Position numbers and translations under genes: made by a program | NCBI GenBank assembly: GCA_033182465.1 | Contig: CP137327.1 | Location: 186,001-250,000 of the forward strand | Direction of reading: 5' to 3' | DNA length: 64,000 bases | Origin: Sanghuangporus weigelae | Lineage: Eukaryota > Basidiomycota > Agaricomycetes > Hymenochaetales > Hymenochaetaceae | The notes under the pieces: model-generated | The model's database searches: none | What the model was told of the DNA's origin: nothing | What the model saw: only the letters and a program-made list of their open reading frames with translations | Shown: in pieces, positions 25,835 through 39,200 of the stretch | Layout: each line of letters starts with the position of its first letter | How positions within the stretch are numbered: position 1 is the first letter of the stretch

Positions 25835-28800
25835 TCAGAGGATTTCAATGACTTCGTCAACGCCGTAAATTGGGGGTCGCCTCTTCTTATCCGAACCTGC
25901 TCGTGGTTTGCTGGAAAGCGTCTTTTGTTTAGTGACAGGCAAGGACTTGATGGCTGGGAATAATGAATCCACTCTGCACTGCACGTTTCCAGAAGACACA
26001 TTCGCATTTGTTGTTCTTGTAGCCTTTTTCGGTTTTGTTTTCGCAGAGGTCACGCCTGCCTTTTGCTGCATGTCGTGCTCCGACTCAGAGCTACTGGTGA
26101 TTTCAATGATCTCTGTCTGAGCAAGCTTGGGTTGCGAAAAAGAGGGAGAGCCTCGACTCTTGAGTGTAGTCGATACTGGCGTGAAGGCACCAGCAGATGA
26201 CGTTTTGCGAGTCAGTTCTACCACGCATTTCGATGCAAAGGTCGACTTTCCACGGAGTGGTGACGGGGATACAGGTCGATCTGACTCGCTCTCCGTTATT
26301 GTCTCTGTGTCACCATTCGTGCTAATCCCCAGTACAAGTCTACCTTTCTCTCGCGCAAGTTGAGATCTATTCGAAGGTGAGCCTTGCTTCTTGCTTTTCC
26401 GTGGCGACTTCTTCGGAGTTGACAAAATCGAGTGCGACGACTCGCCCGAGTCTGACTTGAGAGTGGAGAATTGTCGAGATGAAGTCTTCTTTGTATGCGC
26501 CAACTTGGGTGCGGGAATGCATTTGAGCATACGAGATGCTTCCCGTCTATCCTTATCTTCTATTGACATAGGGAATGGCTTCGGTTCTGGAGCGCGTTTG
26601 TCTTGAGGATTGAGTTTCACTGGTGAAGAGATTGATTCAATGGATGAAACAACACGTGAATTTGGGAGACACTCGTCAAGCAAGTCCAAGAGTGATTTCT
26701 GTCTCGACAGTCCTGTCGTAGGGCCGCGCGAGGACACCGCGAAAGCCTTGGATATATCGGAAGACAGTCTCGGTGACATTGTCGGTTTCCCTCTGCGCAA
26801 GCGCTCGCCGTTTGTCGCTTCGGCGAACGCAGCTGGTTTACTCGGGAGCCTGCTTAATAATGGAGAGCAGGAAATCTCATCTTCGTCTTCCTCCTCTTCT
26901 TCTTTTCGAGATGACGCGAGTCTTTGCAGAACTCTGCCCTTAGACCTGGAATTCCCGCCGCCCGTAGCCTTGCCCTTGTTCTTGCTAGATATGTTGAAGA
27001 CATGACAAAAGTCCTCTTCCGCGGACAGCTCCTCTTCCTCCTCCTCTTCCTGTTCAGTCCTTCTCGTGGCACCTTTCTTCGTCGTCACGACCTTCGCACT
27101 TATCTTTGATTTGGATTTGGATTTCGGATTTGCGACGCTCGCTGCTCTTGCGGCCTTTCTCGCAGCCTTCTCTTCTCTCTCTCGTTCCTTCTCCGCGACA
27201 CGTCCTTCATATACTGCGACCATGCAAGGTTCGACGCGTTCGACTATGCAAGCCGGCATCCACACACGTAAGTGGCTATCCGGATCAGGCGGGGGCTTCT
27301 TAAGTCCAGTTTTCTTGGTTTTCCGCTTGTTTCCATCATCATCTTCATCATCAATATCTTCACCATATTCATCATCAACCTCATCTCGGTACTGATTCGG
27401 GGGAATGCGATGGCCTTGTACACCGGCCGCGGTGAGCCGAACCAATTGCGCAGGTGCGATCTCGAGGCGATACTCCGCCATGCCATCAGTAGAAGCATGA
27501 TGACGTTTCCCATGAATACCGATGATAAGACGCTGGGTGTCATCTTCGTCCTGCACTGAAAGGGATGAAAAATGCTCGGTGATCATCTTAGAAGGAGTGC
27601 CTGGAACAGAATCCTTCTCGTTTATACGTTTCTTCTTCCTTGGAGTAGCTGGTCCTCCAGCGTCAGTATCCAACACTGCTCTCCGCATAATTCGGAGTAC
27701 GATTGGTGCCCACATAACGGTACGAAAGCGCTTGATGATGATCTCACGTACACCCCACTCAAATTTCCGCTCGCAAAGAGCGGCCAGCTTCATCAAATCT
27801 GGCTCTCTGTTCCAAAGAAACTCGGGCCGCAGATCCTTGCGCTCTGATGTCATCGGATGTGTATACAGACGGAGAACATCGATATCAGGAAACGTATCCG
27901 GTAGGTCTTTGGCTAGTTTCAGCTTCTTGGTATTCATAAATCCTCGCGAGTTTGAGCGGAGTTCGGAGCGGATTTCGTTACGCCATCCATCGAGAAAAGC
28001 TTGTAATCTTGGACGGGATAGCTCCCGCGCAGCGTCCAACAGCTTCTCGCCGAAACCGCACCTGGCGAGAGCGTGAGCGACAGTCGTCCCGCATCCCTCA
28101 ATGCCATCAGGGTCGTAATCACCTCCTCGGAAAAGAGCGATTAATATAAGGCCATCCTGGGAGAGAGAGATTTCGGGATACTCTAGTATATCGGAAGACG
28201 AGTAGGTGTACGTATGCTCGCCATCGTCCCTGTCAGCTGAATTCTTCACTGGATGTGCGCTATTGCCTGACAGCATTTTCCCTGGACTGGACCGAGATTA
28301 TTTGTATTCATTCAGCAAAGGCTTAGTAGACTTACTTGCGAATGATTGTTGTCGCTCCGAACAGGAAACTGTCAACATCGTCGGTGATGATCGCGTCAAT
28401 GACACCAATCCTGTTCAAGTACGCCAGCTCTGCTTCTGCTTCACCAGGGGCACACCACCATTCAAACCCAAATGCTTCAATTATCTCCTGCATACCAGAA
28501 ACCATCCAATGGTCCTTCCCACTAACTTTCTTCTTGCGCTTCTGTTCCGGCCGATGTGGTCCATCGAAGACAAACAGCGGGAGAAATGGTCGACTCATAA
28601 GACGTGCACATCGAAAGAAAAGGGTACGCAGTTCTGGATTTTCTCCTTCACGGCCATACGTGGCATGAAAGAACCAGATGCTAGCATCGATACCAACTCG
28701 TAGGCCGCGTCGTCCACCTGGATTACGTTTGAACCCGTCATGGACAGCAAGTTCTGCCAGAGACCGTTGCTTGCCCGCCGGTCTCAAGATCTAATAGTTC

Positions 28801-28862
28801 GTTGGCAAAGAAGTCAAAATAGCTGGAGGCATACGTACATCCCATAAGCCAGGAACGCCCAT
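25835..28862 (-). CDS. GEN1: GEN1/Yen1-type Holliday junction resolvase (XPG/FEN1 family)
   Basis: Structure-specific nuclease that cuts four-way junctions symmetrically in the nucleus. Exon 1 encodes only MGVPGLWD (ATG at 28860-28862), the N-terminus that in this family threads into the active site. Exon 2 carries the N-nuclease block (VGIDASIWFFH) and the I-nuclease block (GEAEAELAYLN, DAIITDDVDSFLFGA) with the metal-binding acids. Exon 3 (28276-25835) has the last metal site and helix-two-turn-helix entry, FRGGDYDPDGIEGCG. A segment near 27270 (HLRVWMPACIVERVEPCMV) matches the chromodomain-like element found after the nuclease core in GEN1. The remaining 500 residues are disordered, with acidic runs (EQEEEEEEELSAEED), basic clusters likely to be nuclear signals, and many SP/TP sites that could support cell-cycle control. 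About 970 residues in total, which is usual for fungal GEN1. Confidence 0.9.
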
Positions 28863-31800
28863 TTGCGTCCGTCCGCTCGTTCGTCAGAGTCGACTGAAGA
28901 TGAAGTGGCTCTTCTAAACTAAATTCTTCGCGCGTTCAACCAGGCGAAACGGTCATGTGCGTCTGACGTGATCAGACGCGGATCATTCCACGTGAAGATC
29001 GTCCTCCCTTTTTCGCATTTAACCGAACCGGAACACGTTCCACGCACATACCTACGGTGTTCTGAGCATCCTTTCGCCTATACTTAATGCACCAGGAAAC
29101 GGAGGCTACACGGACACTTGAATCCCATGGGCTGCATCTGCAATATGAGCTCTTCTTGATTTTCTCCCCGGCGTGCCAGACCTTCAAAGTCAAAATAAAC
29201 TTGAAAATGGTGTTGCTGCCTTATAGAGCTTTGGATCCTGTTTGAATCTTGCACATGTACAGCGCAGAGAAAAGGACGAATGATACAAAGGGACTAGTAT
29301 CTATATCTCTTGAAATGACTGCATGCCGTGTCTCCCGGGTGATGTACGTCTGAAGAAAATCAAGAATCCCATGCTGTTTCTGTACCAATACAAGGACAAG
29401 GCAGTTCCGACCAAGGTAATCCGAGGATCTAGCGTTCAGTAAACTCATAAACTAGACAAGAGTTCCACAAGATACGCTCTCTGCATCATCACCTTTAGTG
29501 GCAAAACTTCTCGACAGCAAGACATGGTGTTCCATCACTATTTTGGATTTCGTTTGCTACACCTAGAATCTTAGGCGTCCACGGGATTCGCTAAATGATG
29601 TCAACAGCTCTGAGTCTTCCCCTTCCGTTCGAAACGTCTTTTCGCCGTTCCGATGCGTATGTGTCTTCCATCCACGTATTTTGCCACGCATCCTCCTTAT
29701 CTTTCAAGGACTTGCGCTTCTTTTTCCTCAATCTCTCTCAAAAGTTCCTTCACCCATATATTATATTGCCGAAGGCAGCCTTCCTATCTCCATCAGAAAT
29801 GCGGCGATTCGAACGTCTTCAAGTACAGGTCGCTGTGCTACTGACCCTACACGCACCTGCGGGCTCACTGGGTTCGTTCCAACCCCACAGCTTGGATAGT
29901 CATCCCAAATCCGATTTGATCTGGAGCAGACAAAGGCTTTCATTTGTTATCCACGACTCGCTTACCACCAACGAAGGTTTCGTTTGAGTACCGAAGCCAA
30001 ATAAACGAGCGATTCTAGAGCTATGAGGTCATAAGGCACCGAGACCATCAACAAACTTAGAAAGCCCGCGCCGCCATTTGTGCTTCGATTTCCTTTGCAA
30101 GCCGGCACGCAACTCTCACAAACTATTCAATGCGGTAGAAGTAAGTCTGCCCGCGTGCTCATCTATCGCACGTAATGGTCATAAGAGTACCACAGGCTGA
30201 AATGTAGTGGCCAGTAGGGGAGTTCTTTGCCTATCGCGCAGAATAACAAAATGCATCCGGCACTTATACTTGAATGAGTCATTTGATTGCTCTACCTGAG
30301 CCATTTTATCGTCATCTTGTCGTAAAATGCGTGGGTCCTGGGTTCGTTGCAGGGTAAAATCGGAGTAACCGCTCTTTGAGCTCCCGGACCGAATCCGAAG
30401 CGCAACAGATTGGAATCGGAATGCATTCCGTTCTCGTATTATCGATCAAGAGATATGGAAATTTCCCCGCCGGCATAGGCAAATTCAATAGAAACTTCTC
30501 AGTCAAAATCTTGGGCAGGTCCTGTATTACTTTTCAAAGCATCCGATTTTGTGAGTACAGCTAAGTACATGAGGTATGTAGGCTATGCAGTTGATACAGA
30601 TGAACGGGTATTCGATTAGATGAGGGAAAGAAAAAAAATCGTGAAGACTGGACGTGCACAGTAAAGCGAGAAGAAAATTTGACTGGGAAGATGGGAAGCA
30701 GATAAAAACGAAATCAAGACGGAAATCTCCAGTAAGGGCATCCGATAAAAGTGACGAACAGAGTCAACTCCGAAACGTCTAGCGGGTTTAAGTCTAGTAG
30801 GCCGTGAACATGGGTTCCATGCATTCGCTTTTGACGTCGGCTATTGAATGTGACGGTCTCAAATGAAGGCGCCCCTTTCTGAGAGTTCCAGCTCGCCAGA
30901 GGGGCTAAGCGATGAGCGTCAAATGTTCATGGTTCAAGCGGTACTGCTTGCAACAGTCGCGCGACCGGTTGATTGGCAAGCCCAACAATACTCGTCGTAT
31001 GTGACGACTGGTCTCTGGATCTCAGGACCTAGATGCTACACCGAACAGTGAGTATAACTGACGGGGTGCAACAGGTACACACGAGACGTACGCTTGTACA
31101 AGTTTTGCTCTTGCATGATTGCGGATGCTGAATACTTCTTTCGCAGATGCGAGACCCGCAGTCAAACAATGCTACGACGTGAAGGCGAACGAAATGCTAT
31201 GAAGGCATGATCGGGGTCAAATAAACAATTTTATCATGATTCACGGAAAGTGTTTGAGCATACTCCGCATTTCTTGTAGGAGCGTCCATCGCTGTGCAAC
31301 AAAATGAGTCAATTGCACGTCCAAGGGAAAGAAGCGACTGACGCAATGTAGCGACACATCCCAGAGGTCGCAAAAAGTAGGTGGGACCAAACACGAAGGA
31401 CGTGCAACGCAACTGAGGAGGTACGCGAGTGGAGTCATTTTGAGTGAGATCCTTATATAGGATACCGAAATTCGGAGAGAGGAAGAAAATAGAAGCCCGA
31501 TCGTATGTGACACAAAATCTTACTCACCGGACAGGACCCTGGCGCATCCGATTCAAAGACACCTCGGAGATAATTTTCCGCGCACTTCGTCAGCTGAGCA
31601 AATTGCCAAAACAAGGAAGGTCAAGAAAATGGTTGACATGAGATAGCCATTCAACGCAACGAAGACAGCTATCCGTGCACGAGAGCATCACAAAGGAAGA
31701 TGGCACAGGAGAAAGGAAGAACAACAAGCAAGCGATAAGGATGGAATAGAAGAGATCTAGCGAACGAGAAGCATTGCATTCATGCCTCTGGTTGTTTCGG

Positions 31801-32620
31801 CTCCTCTCTCTCTTTCTCTTCTCAAGTCATCTGCGGTGGATGACTTGCCAGATGATGAAAGTTTTGCTCACCTTTCCGTGAAATTCCGCAGGTCAGGGTC
31901 ACACGTATTGTATCCTTTCGCACGTGCAAGTGCACAACTCCGAGTGCTTTGACCAATCATGTTCTCACCTCATCCTTGACGAACTTGCATCAAAAATCAA
32001 GTTTGCTTCGTCCGCAGACTACTGGATATCGTCTTTTGTATTTAAACTCAGCAGACTCACTTCTCGTAACTCAATCCTCTCCTTCATACACCATGGTCCA
32101 CATGACTCTTATTGAGCAGGGTGTTCTCGGGTGCTAATGTGAGCCACCCGGCCATTGTACACTTTGAAAGCGGGAATTCAAAAGGATGGGTCAAATGAAC
32201 TTCCATATTATCGTTACAACTACCCTTGGCGCCAGACTGTCATTCTGGCATCTCTTTGTGAACTCTGAAGGAAGAAATCATGGGTTCAGAATAAACTATT
32301 TCACAAAGTCCGTACCCTTCTTCTAATCGCCGCCTGAACAGCGCTTATACTCAGTGTGTCCGATGCACATCGCTTCTTTTCATTTCATTTTCGCCGCTGC
32401 TCTCGCTTGCAGGTCCATTTGCTTCGCGAAGTATTTTGTTTTAAGCCTTCGTCCGTGTCAGATGATTCGTCCCATGCGAATGTCCGAGAATATGGCTATC
32501 TATCCTATGTCATCGTGTGAGCAGCCGTAATCCATCCATGTATAAGCAGTCTCTGCAAAAACAGGGTTCCGAACGATTCTGACCTTCATTGTCTCGATCC
32601 TCTGTCTGAGGCTGGTTACG
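28863..32620. other. 3.7-kb region without a recognisable gene
   Basis: The longest such stretch here. It holds only unsupported frames; the longest, 29595-29987, gives a 130-residue product with no domain or splice support. Purine-rich blocks occur near 30600-30730 and 31640-31760, and a CT run near 31800-31820. No tRNA could be found by eye, nor inverted repeats or transposon ends. It could contain promoters for the flanking genes, a non-coding RNA, or decayed sequence. Confidence 0.4.
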
Positions 32621-34240
32621 ATGGCCATCAAAGAGTATAAGGTCATGACTCCAGATCTCCGGGAGCAATTCCTAGAGAAAGGTTGGGTCAAGATAGAAGG
32701 AGCGATATCTCTCGACAATATCAATAAATTTTCCAATGACGTCTGGATTCGCTTGGAATACGATCCCCAGGACAAATCTACATGGGAAAAGGAAAAGGTA
32801 AGTGCGATCTCTCAATGAGTATCGAAATCGAAAGGAATGTGCTCATCCCAGTGTATCTCCTCAGATCCACATGCCCCGGCACAGAGAAGTTTTGATGAAG
32901 GAATTCTCGCCAAGAGGCTGGGCCGCCATCTGTGAACACTCTCAGAGATTCCCATATAACTAATAGCTGATATCGTATTGCTCCTTTGCGCCAAGGCGAA
33001 ATTCTCGGAGGAGAGGATAGGATTGACCCCACTCTTTTCGAGAGCTTCGGGGATAGCCTCATATGTAATCTCGGAAGCCCTGAATGGGAGAACGTGCGTC
33101 CTATTTTCACTGCATGATTCTACGAGGCGGTTAGCATCGGTAATCACCAGAAAGAGTCCATTGACCCGCGCCTTCTGGGCAATTGGCACATGTGAGTCGC
33201 TATCCTTGCTCTATACACTCACAGACTCAAGCTAATCTCGTTTATCCCTACTCCATAGTGATGGCGACTGGTATGGCCTGCCCTTGGAGCTCGGTACTTG
33301 CCATCCATACTAAGATCCGGGTGTCGAACCTTATTGTCTAGGTTCACTCATTACCTTGACTCTGGAGAGCAAGCTCTCACCGTTATCGTTCTCTTCAACG
33401 ATATCGTTCCACGCGCAGGGGGTACCTTTCTCGCTCCAGATGGTTTGAAAAATGTTGTTAATTGGTGAGTGTCTGTAACATGTTTAGAGGTATGGCGTAC
33501 ATGGGTCAGCAGACTTCATTAGTATTGAATTCATTCGTTCGATTTTCTCAGCTAATGTTCTCTTCTTAACATAGGCTGTATGAACATCCGGAAGGTGCAG
33601 ATGGCTGGCCTACGGACGAAACTGGAGCTAGAACAGTATGTGACATCCATAAGTGTCAGGAATTCGTAGAAGTAAGCTACATTCCTTTAATCTCGCATCA
33701 AGGTTAAAAATATGTTATCTACAGTGCACTGGAAAAGCTGGTGACATGATTATATTCCACCCCTTCATGGTAAACTCTTTATCCTGTTTGTCGTATCTGT
33801 CTAACAAAAAAAATTCTGGCAGCCACACTCCGCTTCTAAGAACTATCTGCGCATTCCCCGGTTCATCACGAACCCTCCGGTCACATTGAAAGAGCCACTC
33901 TGCTTCACACGACAGAATCCAGAAGACTATGTAAAGCTCTTCTTATCTCGGTTTTTATTATAAATACTAACTTCTTTCCTTCTAGTCTATAACCGAGTTG
34001 GTCGTGCTCCGTGCACTGGAAGAGAATGGGATCGACAAATCTGCAATGAAAGATTGGAAAAGCGCTGGAAAACGCCGTCGTTTCACACCTCGAACTCGTG
34101 CAGGGAAAGATGCGATGATAATTGCAGAAGTGGAAAGGATGAAGGCGCACGAACTTCGTACCGGTGGTGCTTACAAGGTGGATAGTATGCATATAAACGG
34201 GCCTGTTCCCTATCAAACTGTCATTCCTACCGAGGGGTGA
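32621..34240 (+). CDS. Phytanoyl-CoA dioxygenase (PhyH)-like Fe(II)/2-oxoglutarate oxygenase
   Basis: Predicted non-haem iron oxygenase that uses 2-oxoglutarate to hydroxylate a small molecule; substrate unknown. The start (MAIKEYKVMTPDLREQFLEKGW) matches the usual PhyH opening in which a short helix precedes GWVKIEGA. The iron-binding HxD is in LGNWHIDGDWFTHYLDSG, split by two introns, the second of which (near 33265-33343) must be removed to join GDW to FTHYLDSG. The distal His is in FHPFMPHSASKNYLR, followed by PRFITN. A jelly-roll strand is visible as LTVIVLFNDIVPRAGGTFL. The C-terminal 100 residues are basic and end VPYQTVIPTEG. Around nine short introns; the frame is open throughout. 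The 3' end faces the SET-domain gene 115 bp away. Confidence 0.8.
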
Positions 34241-34355
34241 CAGAATGAGCATCGGAAACACAAAAGGATATTTGGGAGCGGAAGATTCTTTAGTTTGACA
34301 CTTGTATCAACTGACCATTATAAGTATTTTCGGACTTTATATCGACGTCAGGATA

Positions 34356-35885
34356 TTATTCGTCATCCGAGTCAAACCCAACGATACTGATACCGAGCTC
34401 CTCTGCTCTTCGAACTGCTACTTGATCTTTCATCTGCAGCCAATCGAGAATAGCCTCAAGGATGTCTTTCTGTCCTTGGACATAATATCTCCGCATCGTA
34501 AGAACTGCCTCTCGTACCGAAGGCGACGCATGTTTTACCGTCAAATCTGGGAGACGGTCGATGAGGGAGGAGACCATATCAGTGAGAATTCCAGCAGTCT
34601 CAATGTCTATCCGGAAGTCATACGCCGCTTGTTCGTCATCGTCATATTCGTCCTCTTGATGCGCATCATCGACGTGTCGACTGTGTATGATTCTTCGTAC
34701 GTCATCCCATACTGCCTGTGCACCACTTGCATTACGCCCCACCTCGTGCCTAACACCTTGCCCGCTTCGACCGCTGTCATCATTAGAACCAATTTTCAGA
34801 AAAATGGTGTCATCGGGGTTGTCCGCTAGAGCGAATCCGTAAGCGAGAATTAAAGAGGAATTAGGCTTTGGACCGTAATTGTTGAAGACCTCCTCTCCTT
34901 CTGCCGTCGGTATGTCTAGCACGAGTGAGACACATAGATCCGATTGGTGATTTTCAGCATCTGCGTTAGGTTCGCCTGTGGAGATCGCCGTAGAAGATGG
35001 TAATGCACGCGTTACACTCCACGAGACAGGATGTGCACGTCTGTGGTTGAATGTATCGACACCTGGGATGAGGACAGGATATGACAATGGTGTTGCTTCA
35101 AGCGAGGGAGCATTTGAAAGTAGAGTGGAGGGGAAAGCGCGAGAGGACAGGTACGTCCATGCTAGTTTGTACATGCCACTGTAAAGAAAGTCAAAACCGT
35201 CTGAGAAGGATGGACTAATAAAACTTACAAAGTGAACATCTCCGAGATACCTGGCAAGTGCACCGCAATTGCTTCTCGAAGCTGCCGATACTCTTCCATA
35301 CACATCCTTGACTGGTCCAGTGCAGCACCATATACATTAGTCCCCCTGAATAGATCGAGCTCGTCTTCCGAGAAGTACAGAGGAGTGAGCAAGGTTTCTG
35401 CCTTCGGAAGGATATCGATATATGGACGATGACGAAGAAGACAGCTCGATTAAATGTAAGGTTTCTCGTCACTGGCATATTTGAAACTAGGGAGTTACTT
35501 CTCATCGTCCGCCTCTCCAATCGTGTAATGGAGGCCGACATATGCGCACATCAGTTGTCTCGGGGTTAGACTGCAATCCTGGGAGGGCAGGTGACAGAAG
35601 TTGTCCAAAGCTTTTTGAATGGTCCCAAGAGTGATCGCCAGGGAAAATGGACAGGTAGCAGCGACCACTCCGGAAGGCAAACCATGGCGAGTACGGATGG
35701 AAAGTCCGAACGGGCCTGTATAAACACGAAGTCAACTTTTTATTTTTATGAATTGGAAAACTATAAACAAGGTTACCATTGAAGAAATAAAGATCATCGT
35801 GAATTATGCCTCCGTTGTTCCTAAACCAAAGTCGAAATCGAATTGACTCTTCAGGCTCTTCGGGTGTAGCAATTGACGGTACCAT
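34356..35885 (-). CDS. SET-domain protein lysine methyltransferase (RKM/SETD-type)
   Basis: Predicted S-adenosylmethionine-dependent methyltransferase of the non-histone class that modifies ribosomal or other cytosolic proteins (RKM/SETD3/SETD6-like). The start at 35885 gives MVPSIATPEEPEESIRFRLWF, then PFGLSIRTRHGLPSGVV. The SET signature is split in the usual way for this class: the SAM-binding NH block is in GVDTFNHRRAHPVSW and the post-insertion block is in NNYGPKPNSSLILAYGF. A long insertion lies between the N- and C-terminal SET parts, and a helical C-terminal domain (about 130 residues, ending GISIVGFDSDDE) would correspond to the Rubisco LSMT substrate-binding domain. Short introns separate the four or five exons. 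Which protein it methylates cannot be told from sequence. Confidence 0.75.
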
Positions 35886-36202
35886 CAGTGTAATGGTCGA
35901 ATGAGTTACAATTGAAAGGAAAGAAATGAAATGAAAGATATTAGATAGACACCCTTCGAATTTCCGATGGAATTATGTCATCTTGATTAGATACTTCGGC
36001 TCACGTAACCAGAGCAACCATCTGTCAAGGAGCGCGGCGTTCCTGACCTGACAATACTCAGGTTTGTATAAAGATGACAGACTTTTTCTGCCTTTCTCCT
36101 TCTATCTTCGACGTTCCTATACATCTTCGTCGGTGGATGTCGTTTCGTTAAGTAGGTTCGACGCCCTTCTTTGTTTAAATACTCCAGCTCTTGTGATCCG
36201 GA
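35886..36202. other. Short divergent promoter region
   Basis: About 320 bp between the SET gene (minus) and the MLKL-like gene (plus), whose starts face away from each other. It probably carries both promoters. No element stands out. Confidence 0.4.
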
Positions 36203-39200
36203 ATGGCAAAATTCAAGGTTGTAAAGACTCGAGCAAACACGACGGATGCTCTCGCCGCAGCTACATCCATCGCCTCGATCGTCGCCCATGTTTCTGACAT
36301 GCTTCAATTCATCCCAGCGCGAGCTGCTGCGTCGGTCATCTTAGTCATACTAAAGACGGTCCAGGAGATCGACAACAACAAAGTCACTGTGTACAAGCTG
36401 GCGCGACGATCAGCGAAAATCTTGGTTGACTTGAAAATCCGGATGACTGGGAGATGGGAGACTGCTCCAAAAACCCTCATAGAGAATATTAGAGATTATG
36501 AAGAGTAAGGGGTTGACTTGTTTACCTCTCCTCTTCGGCTAACGTCATTTAAACCAGAGTACTCGTATGTATCCGAGACTTCATGCAGGAGTTGACGAAA
36601 ATCGGTCGCTTCAGTCGCTTGCTCAGAAAAGGCTCTATTGAGTCGGCCTTGAGCGATTTTCACGAGCTATTAGATGAGGCGGAGCGGACGTTTCAGGTCA
36701 CTTTCTTTTCCCGTGTCCTGAATAGCCTTGCTTCTAATAAATGTTATTAGATGGCAAGCCTCGTGGAGATACATTACACAGTCGGTGTTCTTGCGGAACG
36801 CAGTGGAGTGAAGATCGATAATACAGTCGAGAAGGAATCCAATGAGTCTCGCTTTAAAGTCACAGAATCAGGTGCGGACTCGTCGCCAGACACCTGCGAT
36901 TCATTGCAATGTGAAGTATTGTCAAATCTCATCATCGACGGGAAAACTGTTCGAGAATCGTTACCTCCAGCGTACGGCGAGAAAGAATTGGAGGATGAGG
37001 GGGATGATGTAGAGGAAATTCGATTGAACGAGGAACTGAAAGAACTCGAGCGTTTCGGGGTAATGCAGGTCACTCTGTATGCGGAACCATGCCTGAACGG
37101 CTACTTTATACTGTATTTCAGACGATACTGTCAGTCCGACCTGCGTCTCCTGTGCGAAGTGAAGTCTTCAAGCTCGGATTCTTTCTGGAAACACACCACG
37201 GTTGCCGATGCTTGTGAATACCGGGTTCTAGTCAAGCGATATGATTCCGGCTCTGAGGATAGATCTGATAGCTTGAAGGTTAGTATCCTATACTACAGTA
37301 CTATCAGATACATCTAATCCTAAACCCTCAGAGATGGCTTCACGACATAAAAATACTTAAAAACCTATTGTTTGTAATCGTGTCTGGCACCTGGAATGTG
37401 CATATATTGATGCTTTTGCAGCCATCCCAATCTCCCTCAACTTACCGGGTATTCCGATGAAAAGTCGCCGATTCCTTTCATAACTCTTGCTCAAGGTAAA
37501 TGTCGCGCAAAGGAATTTCCAATCACTACTTACAAAACTTATCTTCAGTGAAACTTCTGGATCCCAATGCATACCTGCTCAACGCCCTTCGAACCATGTC
37601 AATTTCAGAATGCGCGGTCTGGACCATGAAGATGGTGAGTTTGCTCATGTCCAATAGATATTTTGGCACTGACATGACCCAGTATCGGGACGTTTCGGAA
37701 AGTAGAACAATGTTATTGCAAATGACAACTGATTGACTGTCGGATGCAGTCAGCAGCTCTATATGTTCAGCGTCAATTATCGTTTGATGACCGAGAAGCG
37801 CAGATTTTCATTGCGGTAAGCTCGCGAGAATCATCTCTATATCCCACTTGATGTTAGTTCTAGGAAGCAAGCTATGTCTTAGACACGGAGTCCGGAAAGG
37901 TCGTTGTCGGTATCCCTCCACCTCCGGAGAGAAATAGTTATCGAGGATTCGGTTATCCCCTTGCTGAAAGCCTTCTCGGTACATCACTGAAGGTAAGAGA
38001 GTTCTGAATTCTCCGACTTTTCATATCTTCGACTGCCGTCAGTTTCTTCCATCCGAAAGGAATTTATCTAAGGAAGTTTCATCGTGTGAGCATTGGCATT
38101 TCCTCATACATGCTCATAGCTTGATGTCTGGCTTCCACTCCTAGGCATCGTAGACTTGCAGAATAAGCTGGCGCATGTAAGGGCACTCGCAACCGTTTTA
38201 CTTCCTACCGTTGAACAGAAACCGGGACTGTCCAACGTATCTGAGACATTGCTTGAAGATGCCGATTTTGATTTCGGCTCTAGTTCGATGCCTCTTTCAC
38301 GCATACGAAGGCAAGCTCTAAATGCTGGGATGCATGAATTCGCTTGGCATGCTGCGATTCATTCCTGCCATAACACTTTTGCAGTTGGTGACATCGGCTT
38401 TATTTCATGCGAACATCGTCGCGTATCAATAACCGATCCATCTCGTTTCGATCATTTCGTAAAAGTAGGTAACCTCGTAGATGAACTAGCGGTTCAGGCG
38501 GATGGAGTGGAGTCTAAAGAAGGTCTGAGCATAGTACGAGAAGTGACTGGATCGTACGGTCGATGGGTAAACGGCTTCCATAAGAGTGAAGAGGCCTGGC
38601 CCTTCCCAAGTCCGGGAAATGTCGAGGGGTGAGCCGCCTTGTATCTTAAGCAAATTGTATTGTATTAACGAAGTTCATTTTCTCGTCCTAGATGGCCTGT
38701 GTCCCTTTTCCCAAACGCAGAAGAGGAAGTTCACGTGCGACACACGGCTCGATTAGTTTCCGTCAATGAAGCATGGTGCATCCTGCTCGAACAAGCCAGA
38801 AACCGGGCAATCTCGTTGGGAATAGAGCCCCATGAACTGATTCTCGGTAAGTAATTCTCCACTCACTGTCCAATGTTTCGCAAAACTAACATTTCATGTA
38901 GTCACCAAAACAGTATTTGGGCAAATTTACAAGATACACGATTGGCATCCCGCCAGGCCGACCCTCCCTGTACACCCAACTCCCTTTGCACACGGTCACT
39001 CCCACTTTAATCATGGGTATTATCATCACCATCACCAGCCGCAGCTTCCTCGCATGCTCTATCTCTTCACATCCTGTCGACCAGAGTTTGAACCTTTCGT
39101 GGCGGAGAATCCGACTGCCGTGACTTGTCCTCACAAGCCACCGGAACTCAGAGGGATCACTCTGAGGACTGCATGGTACGTGCTCTCCAATCCTGGCAAC

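Noticed and set aside
26127-28149. Several plus-strand frames of 70-184 codons
   Set aside because: They are the antisense of the long GEN1-like exon on the minus strand and have no independent support.
29595-29987. 130-codon plus-strand frame
   Set aside because: Low-complexity composition, no domain, no splice or regulatory support, and frames overlap it on both strands.
30300-30360. tRNA-like GGGTTCGTTGC sequence
   Set aside because: It lacks the TTCRANNC T-loop consensus and no matching acceptor stem or A box could be found.
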